From CAYJBH01 sp964371365 (GTDB taxonomy: Bacteria; Bacillota; Clostridia; Oscillospirales; Ruminococcaceae): a stretch of 25,350 nucleotides of DNA. The stretch spans positions 1-25,350 of the forward strand of contig CAYJMO010000023.1 of the NCBI GenBank assembly GCA_964371365.1, read 5' to 3'. Positions 8,813-15,974 of the stretch are shown here, piece by piece. Each line of letters starts with the position of its first letter. Position 1 is the first letter of the stretch. Below the pieces are notes generated by a model. That model saw nothing but the letters and a program-made list of their open reading frames with translations. It was not told the origin of the DNA and searched no databases. A program made the translations under genes and the position numbers.

Positions 8813-9283
8813 ATGGGAAAAGTTTTTAAATACGGTGCAAATGTTGACACCGATGTAATAATACCGGCGCGATATCTCAACTCCAGTGATGCGAACGAGC
8901 TTGCACAACACGCGATGGAGGACATAGACCTCGAGTTTGTCAAAAAGGTAGAAAAGGGCGATATCATCGTCGCCACCGACAACTTCGGCTGCGGCTCCTC
9001 GCGTGAACATGCGCCACTCGTCATCAAAACCTGTGGCATCGACTGTGTAATTGCAAACACCTTTGCACGCATATTCTACCGCAATGCAATCAACATCGGA
9101 CTGAATATAGTGGAATGCCCCGAGGCGGTCGCAGATATAGACGCAGGCGACGAGGTGAGCGTCGATGTAATTAACGGCATAATAAAGAATGCCACCAAGG
9201 GCAAGGAATACAAAACCAACCCACTACCCGAGTTTGTAAGGAACATCAAGGACAAGGGCGGTCTGCTTTTGTCGGTGAAATAA
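8813..9283 (+). CDS. leuD: 3-isopropylmalate dehydratase, small subunit
   Basis: Swivel-domain partner of LeuC. The 156 residues match the short LeuD form that goes with the 417-residue LeuC class. The signature is FGCGSSREHAP, which carries the substrate-contacting Ser and Arg, and YGANVDTDVIIPARYL near the N-terminus is typical. AAAGGA lies 12 bases before ATG 8813, a slightly long spacing. It is followed by a 153-base gap filled largely with repeat hairpins before leuB. Confidence 0.96.
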   Translation: MGKVFKYGANVDTDVIIPARYLNSSDANELAQHAMEDIDLEFVKKVEKGDIIVATDNFGCGSSREHAPLVIKTCGIDCVIANTFARIFYRNAINIGLNIVECPEAVADIDAGDEVSVDVINGIIKNATKGKEYKTNPLPEFVRNIKDKGGLLLSVK

Positions 9284-9300
9284 TTCAAAATAAATAGGTA

Positions 9301-9395
9301 TGTCGTGTTGTAGGGGAGGGGTCTCTCCTCCCGTCACAACAGCAAATTGCACATAAAGGCCGGGGTGGAAAACCCGCCCCCTACATATCTCGACA
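9301..9395. repeat. Composite inverted-repeat element with copies 3 and 4 (leuD-leuB gap)
   Basis: Two hairpins of the TGTAGGGG family face each other. The first (9309-9332) begins TGTAGGGGAGGGG and pairs GGGAGGGG (9314-9321) with CTCCTCCC (9325-9332, one G-T wobble). The second (9362-9385) reads on the minus strand as TGTAGGGGGCGGGTTTTCC and pairs 9362-9368 with 9374-9380. Both ends carry outer arms, TGTCG (9301-9305) and CGACA (9391-9395). The whole 95-base block is thus an imperfect inverted repeat resembling a small MITE, although no clear target-site duplication is seen. Confidence 0.65.
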
Positions 9396-9436
9396 CAATG
9401 TTATGAATACACAGCATCAAGAAAGGACACAGAGAA

Positions 9437-10510
9437 ATGAACTACAACATAGCCCTAATCAAGGGTGATGGAATCGGCCCTGAGATTGTGGGCGAGGCGG
9501 TGCGCGTCCTCGATAAAATCGGTGAGAAATTCGGACATACTTTCAGCTATACCGAGGCGGACGCCGGAGGTATGGCGATAGATAAACATGGCGAGCCGCT
9601 ACCACAGGCGAGCATTGACACCTGCCTTGCCGCCGACAGCGTCCTACTCGGGGCGGTGGGCGGACCTAAATGGGACAACCTGCCCGGCAACATGCGCCCT
9701 GAAAGAGCGTTACTCGGTCTGCGCAGTGCGATGGGATTGTTCGCAAACATCCGTCCTGCGGTGCTCTTTGATGTCCTGCGTGATGCCTGTCCACTCAAAC
9801 CGGAGTTGACCGAGGGTGGACTTGACTTTGTGGTGGTGCGTGAGCTTATCGGTGGAGCGTACTTCGGTGAGCGTGGTCGTCGTGACGGCGGTGAGATGGG
9901 CGAGGCGGCATACGACACCATGATATACAGCGAAAAAGAGGTGGAGCGCATCATGCGTGTCGGCTTTGAGATGGCGATGGTGCGTGACAAAAAACTCTGC
10001 TCGGTCGACAAGGCAAACGTGCTGGAGTCCAGCCGACTTTGGCGTGAGGTAGCCCACCGTGTCGCGAAGGAATATCCCGAGGTGGAATACTCCGACATGC
10101 TGGTCGACAACTGTGCAATGCAACTGGTGCGCAATCCACGCCAGTTTGATGTAATAGTAACGGAAAATATGTTCGGCGATATCCTTTCGGACGAGGCCTC
10201 GATGGTGACCGGCTCTATCGGTATGTTGCCCTCTTCCTCGCTCGGTGTGACCAAAAAAGGATTGTATGAGCCTATCCACGGTTCGGCACCCGACATCGCC
10301 GGCAAAGGGGTTGCCAATCCGCTCGCGACCATACTCTCGGTCGGAATGATGCTCAAATATTCGTTCGGTCTCGAGGCAGAGGCAAAGACGGTTAACGATG
10401 CAGTCACCGCCACCCTCGCAGCAGGTCTGCGCACCGCCGACATAGCAAAACAGGGCGAAGAGACGGTAGGCAGTCGCGAGATGACAGATAGGGTGCTGAC
10501 GTTTATATAA
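9437..10510 (+). CDS. leuB: 3-isopropylmalate dehydrogenase
   Basis: NAD- and Mg-dependent oxidative decarboxylation of 3-isopropylmalate in leucine synthesis. LeuB-type enzymes also act on 3-methylmalate in the citramalate route. The 357 residues are the standard length. Visible catalytic features are ALLGLRSAMGLFANIRP (91-107), RELIGGAYFGERGRR (135-149) with Y142, K192 in the VDKANVLE stretch, and the metal ligands D224, D248 and D252. GSAPDIAGKGVANPLATILS marks the NAD-binding end. The Leu in LLGLRSAMGLF supports isopropylmalate over isocitrate as substrate. AAAGGA lies 9 bases upstream of ATG 9437. It is the last recognisable amino-acid gene of the cluster. Confidence 0.96.
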   Translation: MNYNIALIKGDGIGPEIVGEAVRVLDKIGEKFGHTFSYTEADAGGMAIDKHGEPLPQASIDTCLAADSVLLGAVGGPKWDNLPGNMRPERALLGLRSAMGLFANIRPAVLFDVLRDACPLKPELTEGGLDFVVVRELIGGAYFGERGRRDGGEMGEAAYDTMIYSEKEVERIMRVGFEMAMVRDKKLCSVDKANVLESSRLWREVAHRVAKEYPEVEYSDMLVDNCAMQLVRNPRQFDVIVTENMFGDILSDEASMVTGSIGMLPSSSLGVTKKGLYEPIHGSAPDIAGKGVANPLATILSVGMMLKYSFGLEAEAKTVNDAVTATLAAGLRTADIAKQGEETVGSREMTDRVLTFI

Positions 10511-10528
10511 TTGACATGACATTCGATG

Positions 10529-10546
10529 TGTAGGGGCGACCCTACA
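10529..10546. repeat. Intergenic palindromic repeat, copy 5 (leuB-yicC gap)
   Basis: TGTAGGGGCGACCCTACA, identical over all 18 bases to the core at 2596-2613, with a 7-bp perfect stem and GCGA loop. It is the only structure in the 79-base gap and is not followed by a T-tract. It therefore does not clearly separate the amino-acid operon from the housekeeping genes downstream. Confidence 0.8.
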
Positions 10547-10589
10547 TTTACATAACCAAAAATCCTTACCCACCCAAAAAAGGAAAAAC

Positions 10590-11468
10590 ATGCTCACCTC
10601 CATGACCGGATTTGGTCGTCACAGCGCGACCGTTAACGGACGGGTTATCACCGTCGAGATAAGATCGGTTAACCACCGATATCTTGAATATTCCGCACGT
10701 ATGCCGAGGGCGTACAACTTCCTCGACGATCGACTTAAAAAGGAGATTGCCAAGCGTGTTCGCCGTGGCAAGGTGGATTTAAACCTCTATATACAATCGA
10801 TCGAGGCAACCGATGTCGAGGTCAAGGTGGATACGCGGCTTGCAAAGAGCTATCTTGCGGCGTTTGGCGCGCTCTGTGACGAACTGAACATAAAAAACGA
10901 TGTGAGTGCCACCACCTTTACACGCATACCCGACATTTTTGTGACCGAACGGGTGGAGTGCGACGAGGATGCAATGTTTGCCGACGTAATGCAGGTTTTA
11001 TCGCCGGCACTGAATGAGCTTTGCGATATGCGAGGTGTCGAGGGGGATAAACTTTCCGACGACATCAAAAAACGTCTCTCCCTTTTGCTTGAGAGTGCAA
11101 AGGAGATTGAAAAGGGCGGCGATAAACGCAAAGGGGAGTATTATGATAGGCTATATGCGCGGCTTTGCAGCCTACTTGAGGACAACAACATCGAGCAGTC
11201 ACGACTTGTGACCGAGGCGGCAATATTCGCCGACAAAATCAGTGTTACCGAAGAGACGGTGCGGATAAACTCCCACATTAAGCAGTTTTTGACCATCATG
11301 GACTCCGGCGAGCCGGCAGGACGAAAGTTAGACTTTTTATTGCAGGAACTTGGACGGGAGGTCAACACAATCGGCTCGAAAATCTCGGACAGTGAGGTCA
11401 CCATGACCGTCATTGAGATGAAATCTCAGTTAGAGAAGATCAGAGAGCAAATACAAAATGTAGAATAA
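10590..11468 (+). CDS. yicC: YicC/YloC-family endoribonuclease
   Basis: Member of the YicC family (YloC in Bacillus), for which endoribonuclease activity has been reported. The 292 residues begin with the diagnostic MLTSMTGFGR, followed by EIRSVNHRYLE. They end with the conserved DUF1732 domain (from about 205: KISVTEETVRINSHIKQF, then LDFLLQELGREVNTIGSK and IEMKSQLEKIREQIQNVE). The middle is a long alpha-helical, charged region. AAAGGA precedes ATG 10590. It heads the conserved Bacillota order yicC-remA-gmk. Confidence 0.93.
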   Translation: MLTSMTGFGRHSATVNGRVITVEIRSVNHRYLEYSARMPRAYNFLDDRLKKEIAKRVRRGKVDLNLYIQSIEATDVEVKVDTRLAKSYLAAFGALCDELNIKNDVSATTFTRIPDIFVTERVECDEDAMFADVMQVLSPALNELCDMRGVEGDKLSDDIKKRLSLLLESAKEIEKGGDKRKGEYYDRLYARLCSLLEDNNIEQSRLVTEAAIFADKISVTEETVRINSHIKQFLTIMDSGEPAGRKLDFLLQELGREVNTIGSKISDSEVTMTVIEMKSQLEKIREQIQNVE

Positions 11469-11486
11469 ATTCCGGGACTTTATGCT

Positions 11487-11729
11487 ATGCAACTTTTAAA
11501 CATTGGTTTTAGCAACTATATAGTGCCACAGCGTATAGTGTCACTCACCGCTCCGGACTCCGCTCCGATAAAGAGGATGATATCCGACGCAAGAGAGGAC
11601 GGTCGGCTGGTGGATGCAACTTTTGGCAGGAAAACAAAGGCGGTTATTGTTGTTGACTCCGGACATGTCATACTGTCCGGGCTCGCAATTGATACATTAT
11701 CGGCACGTATAACATCATTAAACGAATAA
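11487..11729 (+). CDS. remA: RemA-like extracellular matrix/biofilm regulator (DUF370)
   Basis: Small DNA-binding protein of the RemA family, which in Bacillus subtilis activates matrix and osmoprotection genes. The 80 residues include the family signatures LLNIGFSNYIVPQRIVSL, DSAPIKRMI, DATFGRKTKAVIVVDSGHVILS. Only a weak ribosome binding site (CCGGGAC) precedes ATG 11487, 18 bases after yicC, so translation may be coupled to yicC. Position between yicC and gmk is the conserved location. The DNA targets in this organism are unknown. Confidence 0.9.
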   Translation: MQLLNIGFSNYIVPQRIVSLTAPDSAPIKRMISDAREDGRLVDATFGRKTKAVIVVDSGHVILSGLAIDTLSARITSLNE

Positions 11730-11745
11730 TTAAAGGAGGTTGAAT

Positions 11746-12324
11746 GTGAGAAAAAAAGGTCTTTTGGTAGTAATTTCCGGTCCGTCCGGCAGTGGAAAGG
11801 ACAGCATTGTAGATTATATGCTGAAAAAATCCCCCGGAATGAAACGCTCTGTTTCCGCCACGACTCGTGCACCACGAGAGAATGAACAGGACGGCGTCGA
11901 CTACTACTTTTTGGATAAAGAGGAATTTAAGTCTCGCATTGATAACGGCGAGATGTTGGAGTATACAAACTACGTCGGTAACTATTACGGCACGCCGAAA
12001 AAAGAGGTGGAACAACGTCTTGAAAACGGTGAGGTCGTCCTCTTAGTCATCGAGGTGGATGGCGGTATGCAGATAAAACGCATGATGCGTGAGGATTCAT
12101 TACTGCTCTTCATCCACGCACCCTCCATGGAGGAACTGCGCTCCCGACTTGAAAACAGAGGCACCGACTCCCGTGAAGCTATCGAATCTCGACTGAAACG
12201 CGCGCTAGAGGAGATGCAGTTCTCGCGCGATTATGACCACAGTGTCGTCAACGAGACCATCGAGAGTTGTGCCGAGGAACTCCTTGACTACATAGACAAG
12301 ACGCTAAACAGATTGAATGTTTGA
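11746..12324 (+). CDS. gmk: Guanylate kinase
   Basis: Phosphorylates GMP (and dGMP) to GDP with ATP. I choose the GTG at 11746, giving 192 residues: the strong site AAAGGAGG (11732-11739) sits 6 bases upstream, whereas the alternative TTG at 11740 overlaps that site. An ATG at 11744 is out of frame and is followed at once by TGA. The P-loop is GPSGSGKDS (12-20), a variant of the usual GPSGVGKGT. VSATTRAPRENEQDGVDYYF and the GNYYGTPKKEVEQ stretch form the GMP-binding region. The last 8 bases overlap priA. Confidence 0.95.
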   Translation: MRKKGLLVVISGPSGSGKDSIVDYMLKKSPGMKRSVSATTRAPRENEQDGVDYYFLDKEEFKSRIDNGEMLEYTNYVGNYYGTPKKEVEQRLENGEVVLLVIEVDGGMQIKRMMREDSLLLFIHAPSMEELRSRLENRGTDSREAIESRLKRALEEMQFSRDYDHSVVNETIESCAEELLDYIDKTLNRLNV

Positions 12325-14404
12325 GCGATTTTGCGTCGTAGCGGTTGAAGGCGCTCACCACCGTTTTGATAAGCCCTATAGCTACCGATACGAGTTGTTT
12401 TTAGATGAGGGTGACCTGAGAGGGCGGTTTTGTATGGTGCCGTTCGGTCAGGGCAACCGTCCGCGTCTCGGGTTGGTGCTCGGCTTTGTGGAGATGAACC
12501 CTGCCGCCGAAGGGCTTAAATCGGAGGCGATAAAGTCACTTATCGCCGTCTCACCCCCTGAACATGCGCTGAGTGAGGAGCAGATAGAGCTCTGCGAATT
12601 TATCAAGGAGCAATATTTTTGTGGGATGTTTGATGCGGTGAGGGTGGTCCTTCCCATGCCGTTCCTGTATAAAATCGTCTCAAAAGATGGTGAGTACTCC
12701 CTCGTTCGTCGCAAGAAACAGGAACCGAAACTCCGTGAGATACCACCACCGATGCTTAAAACACCGCTCCTCCTCTCACCTGACCAACAACGGGTCTTTG
12801 ATGAGATGTGCCCCATAGCAGATGCACCGGACACAAAGCCGGCACTGCTGTACGGTGTCACGGCGAGCGGTAAGACAGCCGTATTTATCAAACTGATTGA
12901 ACGTCTGATTGCTGTCGGCAAATCCGCGATGTTGCTCCTACCCGAGATTTCGCTCGCGACCCAGATGTCAAAACGCCTCGGCGAGATGTTCGGCGAGTCG
13001 GTTGCGCTTGTCCATTCCGCACTGTCGGACGGCGAGCGCGCCTCCTATTATAAAGGGATCGAAAGAGGGGATTATAGAATAGTGATCGGCACGCGCACCG
13101 CAGTCTTTTCCCCCATGAAAAACCTCGGTCTCATCATTATCGACGAGGAGCAGGAGAACAGCTACAAGAGCGATCAGACACCGCGTTTTTCCACCGTTAC
13201 TGTCGCGACATATCGTGCGCGAGAATGCGGTGCGTTTTTATTATTGGCATCCGCTACACCATCAATATCTGCGTATTATTACGCTCAAAAGGGCTTTTTT
13301 CATTATTATGAACTGCTGACAAGGTATAACGACGCGCCACTGCCAAACGCCCAGCTCTGCGACCTGCGCACCTTGAAAGAGGCAGGCGAGACCGCCTCGA
13401 TAGGGAGCTTTTTAGCCGGCGAGATAGAGCAAAATTTAAAATCGGGCGAACAGACAATACTATTGTTAAATCGACGAGGATATCGCACCGTCGGGCTGTG
13501 TAGAGAGTGCCGAGCCGCCAAGACCTGTGGCTCTTGCACAGTGCCGATGGTGTTGCATAAAAGGAGCGATAAACTCCTTTGTCACTATTGCGGTGCGAGT
13601 GAAAGTCCATCGCTCGCTCGGTGCAACATCTGTGGAGGGGAGCTTGTCTTCTCCGGCGTTGGGACGGAGCATATCGAGTTGGAGCTTGCCGACCGTTTCC
13701 CTAATGCCGGTATACTGCGCATGGATACCGACTCGGTCGGCGTGAAAAACTCACACGAGCAGATGTTAACGCAGTTTCGCGAGCACAAGGCGGATATCAT
13801 GATAGGCACCCAGATGGTGGCAAAGGGGCTGGACTTTGAAAAGGTCACACTGGTCGGGGTGCTGTCGGTGGATTCGTCGCTCTATGCCGACTCCTACCGT
13901 GCGTTTGAGAGCGTCTTTTCGCTTATAACTCAGGTGGTGGGGCGCAGTGGCAGGGCCGGCGGTGACGGACGTGCGGTTATTGAAACCTTTAATCCCGACC
14001 ACTGGGTATTACAGCTCGCGGCAAGTCAGGATTATAAAGAGTTTTTTCGGCGTGAACTGGAAATTCGTGAACTCGGTCTTTATCCACCCTTTTGTACCTT
14101 GATGCTGATAAGTTTTGTATCGACAAAGGAGGAGCAGGCGCAAAAATCCGCGCTCGCCTTTAAAGCGGCACTGAACAGGGCACATAAACGAGCGGAAAAT
14201 CGTGATATACCGCTCAAAATTTTAGGTCCTGCGAGCTATAACATAGCGACCGTCGCCGGCAAAACACGGGTGAAGTTGACCTTAAAGTGTCGCAACTCTA
14301 AACGATTTCGCGACTTTTTGCGCGGCGTGCTCGCCGAACTGACGAGGGATAAAAAGGACAACGGCGTGAGTGTCTTTATCGACTTTAACGCACGAGAGGA
14401 ATAA
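12317..14404 (+). CDS. priA: Primosomal protein N' (replication restart helicase)
   Basis: Superfamily 2 helicase that reloads the replisome at stalled forks. The 695 residues include the N-terminal 3'-end-binding domain, Walker A GVTASGKT (180-187), the DEEQ Walker B box (276-279), a zinc-binding insert with eight cysteines in CxxC pairs (C395/C398, C404/C407, C422/C425, C436/C439), and the C-terminal helicase motif QVVGRSGRAG. The family usually reads GVTGSGKT and DEEH, so A and Q are mild substitutions. No ribosome binding site is visible. ATG 12317 lies inside the end of gmk, which suggests translational coupling. The length is at the short end of the family. Confidence 0.95.
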   Translation: MFERFCVVAVEGAHHRFDKPYSYRYELFLDEGDLRGRFCMVPFGQGNRPRLGLVLGFVEMNPAAEGLKSEAIKSLIAVSPPEHALSEEQIELCEFIKEQYFCGMFDAVRVVLPMPFLYKIVSKDGEYSLVRRKKQEPKLREIPPPMLKTPLLLSPDQQRVFDEMCPIADAPDTKPALLYGVTASGKTAVFIKLIERLIAVGKSAMLLLPEISLATQMSKRLGEMFGESVALVHSALSDGERASYYKGIERGDYRIVIGTRTAVFSPMKNLGLIIIDEEQENSYKSDQTPRFSTVTVATYRARECGAFLLLASATPSISAYYYAQKGFFHYYELLTRYNDAPLPNAQLCDLRTLKEAGETASIGSFLAGEIEQNLKSGEQTILLLNRRGYRTVGLCRECRAAKTCGSCTVPMVLHKRSDKLLCHYCGASESPSLARCNICGGELVFSGVGTEHIELELADRFPNAGILRMDTDSVGVKNSHEQMLTQFREHKADIMIGTQMVAKGLDFEKVTLVGVLSVDSSLYADSYRAFESVFSLITQVVGRSGRAGGDGRAVIETFNPDHWVLQLAASQDYKEFFRRELEIRELGLYPPFCTLMLISFVSTKEEQAQKSALAFKAALNRAHKRAENRDIPLKILGPASYNIATVAGKTRVKLTLKCRNSKRFRDFLRGVLAELTRDKKDNGVSVFIDFNAREE

Positions 14405-14442
14405 CCGACATACACTTTCACAACAAAAAAGGAAAAGAAAAA

Positions 14443-14979
14443 ATGGGACTTAGAAACATCTTACACGACGGCGACCCGATTTTAACCAAAAAGTCGAGAG
14501 AGGTGACCGATTTTAATAAGCGTCTGCACGACCTGCTGGATGACCTCGGCGACACCATGATGGAGGCTGGCGGCCTCGGTCTTGCTGCGCCGCAGATAGG
14601 GGTTCTTCGCCGTGTGGCGGTGATACTGGATGAGTTTGTGGTGGAGGATAGTGACGAGGTCGATTATGAGATCATCGAGATGGTCAACCCGAGGATAATA
14701 AAGCAAAACGGTGAGGTGGAATCGCTGGAGGGATGCCTGTCATTTCCCGGATTGCACGGCAAGATATCCCGACCGCAGACGGTGACGGTGGAGGCACAGG
14801 ATCGCCTCGGCAACACATTCACACTCAAGGCGCATGATATTTTAGCGCGTGCCGCCTGTCACGAGATAGATCACTTAGACGGTGTGACCATCTCACAGCG
14901 TGCCGAAAAACTCTATACAGAGAAACAGATCGAGGAAAAGGAACACGAGACAAACGATCAGGATAAAGGGGACGAATAG
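14443..14979 (+). CDS. def: Peptide deformylase
   Basis: Metalloenzyme that removes the N-formyl group from new proteins. All three motifs are present: GLGLAAPQ (44-51), EGCLS (96-100) and HEIDH (140-144), giving metal ligands C98, H140 and H144 and catalytic E141. At 178 residues it is slightly long because of a charged tail rich in E, K and D after residue 150. AAAGGAAAAG precedes ATG 14443, 38 bases after priA. Its partner fmt follows after 3 bases: the two enzymes respectively remove and add the formyl group. Confidence 0.96.
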   Translation: MGLRNILHDGDPILTKKSREVTDFNKRLHDLLDDLGDTMMEAGGLGLAAPQIGVLRRVAVILDEFVVEDSDEVDYEIIEMVNPRIIKQNGEVESLEGCLSFPGLHGKISRPQTVTVEAQDRLGNTFTLKAHDILARAACHEIDHLDGVTISQRAEKLYTEKQIEEKEHETNDQDKGDE

Positions 14980-14982
14980 CAG

Positions 14983-15902
14983 ATGAAGGTCGTATTTATG
15001 GGAACGCCAACCCTTGCGGCGGCGGCATTAAAGGCGATATCAGATGCAGGACATGAGGTGGTTNNNNNNNNNNGTACACAAAACCGCGAAAGCCGGTCGG
15101 AAGAAAGCAGATAATCACTAAAACACCTGTCGCAGATATGGCCGAGGAGCTAAATTTGCCCTGCTTTGAGCCGGCTACACTGCGCGATGAAAAGGAGGTA
15201 GAGCGGTTAAAAACTCTATCCCCCGAGATAATCGTGGTGGTGGCATATGGTAAAATATTGACACGTGAGATCTTTGAGATGCCAAAGTTTGGAACTATAA
15301 ATCTGCATGTGTCACTCCTGCCGAAATATCGCGGCGCGGCGCCTATCCAGCGTGCGGTGATGGCGGGGGAGAGTGAGACCGGTGCGAGCATTATGCGCAT
15401 AGATGAGGGAGTTGACACCGGTGATGTGATCGCCGATGTTCGCTTCAAAATCGATGAGAACGACACCGCCGGTGATGTCTTTGATAAGACCGAGGCGCTC
15501 GGTGTGCCGCTGTTGATAACAACGCTAAACGATATAGCGAAAGGCGGTGCAACCTATACCCCCCAACCTCATGGCGAGGCAACAAGCGCGCCACCGATAG
15601 AAAAATCCGAGCTCACCTGCAACTTTGAGATGGAGGCAGGGCAGATACACAACATCACACGAGGGGTCGCCCCGTTCATGATGTCGAGCATCTCAATCTG
15701 TTCTGTGATGTGTGGTTTAGGGAGCACAAAACTCTCGTGCACAAAGGGGGCACCCGGCGAGGTACTCTGTCTAAAACCACTGACCATCGCCTGTAAAAAA
15801 GACTCTATAGTGATAGAAACGATCAAGCCACAGGGCAAAAACCTGATGGATGGCACGGCTTTCGCCGCCGGACGACGGCTGCAGGTAGGGGACTATGTTT
15901 AG
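14983..15902 (+). CDS. fmt: Methionyl-tRNA formyltransferase (interrupted by an assembly gap)
   Basis: Transfers a formyl group from 10-formyl-THF to initiator Met-tRNA. The N-terminal 27 codons (14983-15063: MKVVFMGTPTLAAAALKAIS and on to HEVV) and the part after the Ns (from the TAC at 15075: YTKPRKPVGRKQIITKTPV) are both typical. The formyl-THF site HVSLLPKYRGAAPIQRA and the EGVDTGDVI motif follow. With exactly ten Ns the two halves are out of frame. I attribute this to a placeholder gap, not a mutation, because both halves are otherwise in register with the family. The C-terminal domain is divergent at 15675-15740, where NPWPGA is expected after the RG motif. About 305 residues are expected. 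The stop is 3 bases before the shared terminator. Confidence 0.9.
15064..15073. other. Assembly gap of ten Ns inside fmt
   Basis: Ten unspecified bases join two contig ends. Reading frames on either side need a gap length of 2 modulo 3. By comparison with the family (GHxVV, two residues, then the T-[KQ]-P motif) about 5 missing bases would fit, so the run of ten is probably a fixed-size placeholder. Confidence 0.9.
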
Positions 15903-15904
15903 TT

Positions 15905-15949
15905 TAATTAAAGCCTACTGAATACAAGAAGTTCAGTAGGCTTTAATTA
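15905..15949. terminator. Bidirectional terminator between fmt and glgA
   Basis: Two perfect 18-base arms, 15905-15922 (TAATTAAAGCCTACTGAA) and 15932-15949, enclose a 9-base loop. The A/T-rich outer part of the stem supplies short T-runs on both strands. It sits between the convergent stops of fmt (15902) and glgA (15975), so it can serve both operons. Confidence 0.85.
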
Positions 15950-15974
15950 TTGGTAGTTTTAGACTTTAAGGGGA

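Noticed and set aside
9547..10603. Two long minus-strand ORFs (about 297-298 codons) opposite leuB
   Set aside because: They lie wholly over or around a well-supported leuB, have low-complexity Ser/Arg or His-rich composition and no recognisable domain or ribosome binding site. They are frame shadows of a codon-biased gene.
11740..11745. TTG at 11740 as start of gmk
   Set aside because: It overlaps the last base of the strong AAAGGAGGT site, so the ribosome could not use it; GTG 11746 has proper spacing.
15138..15902. Truncated stand-alone fmt starting at ATG 15138
   Set aside because: The true N-terminus is visible at 14983-15063 upstream of the Ns and the in-frame sequence continues upstream of 15138 to 15075.
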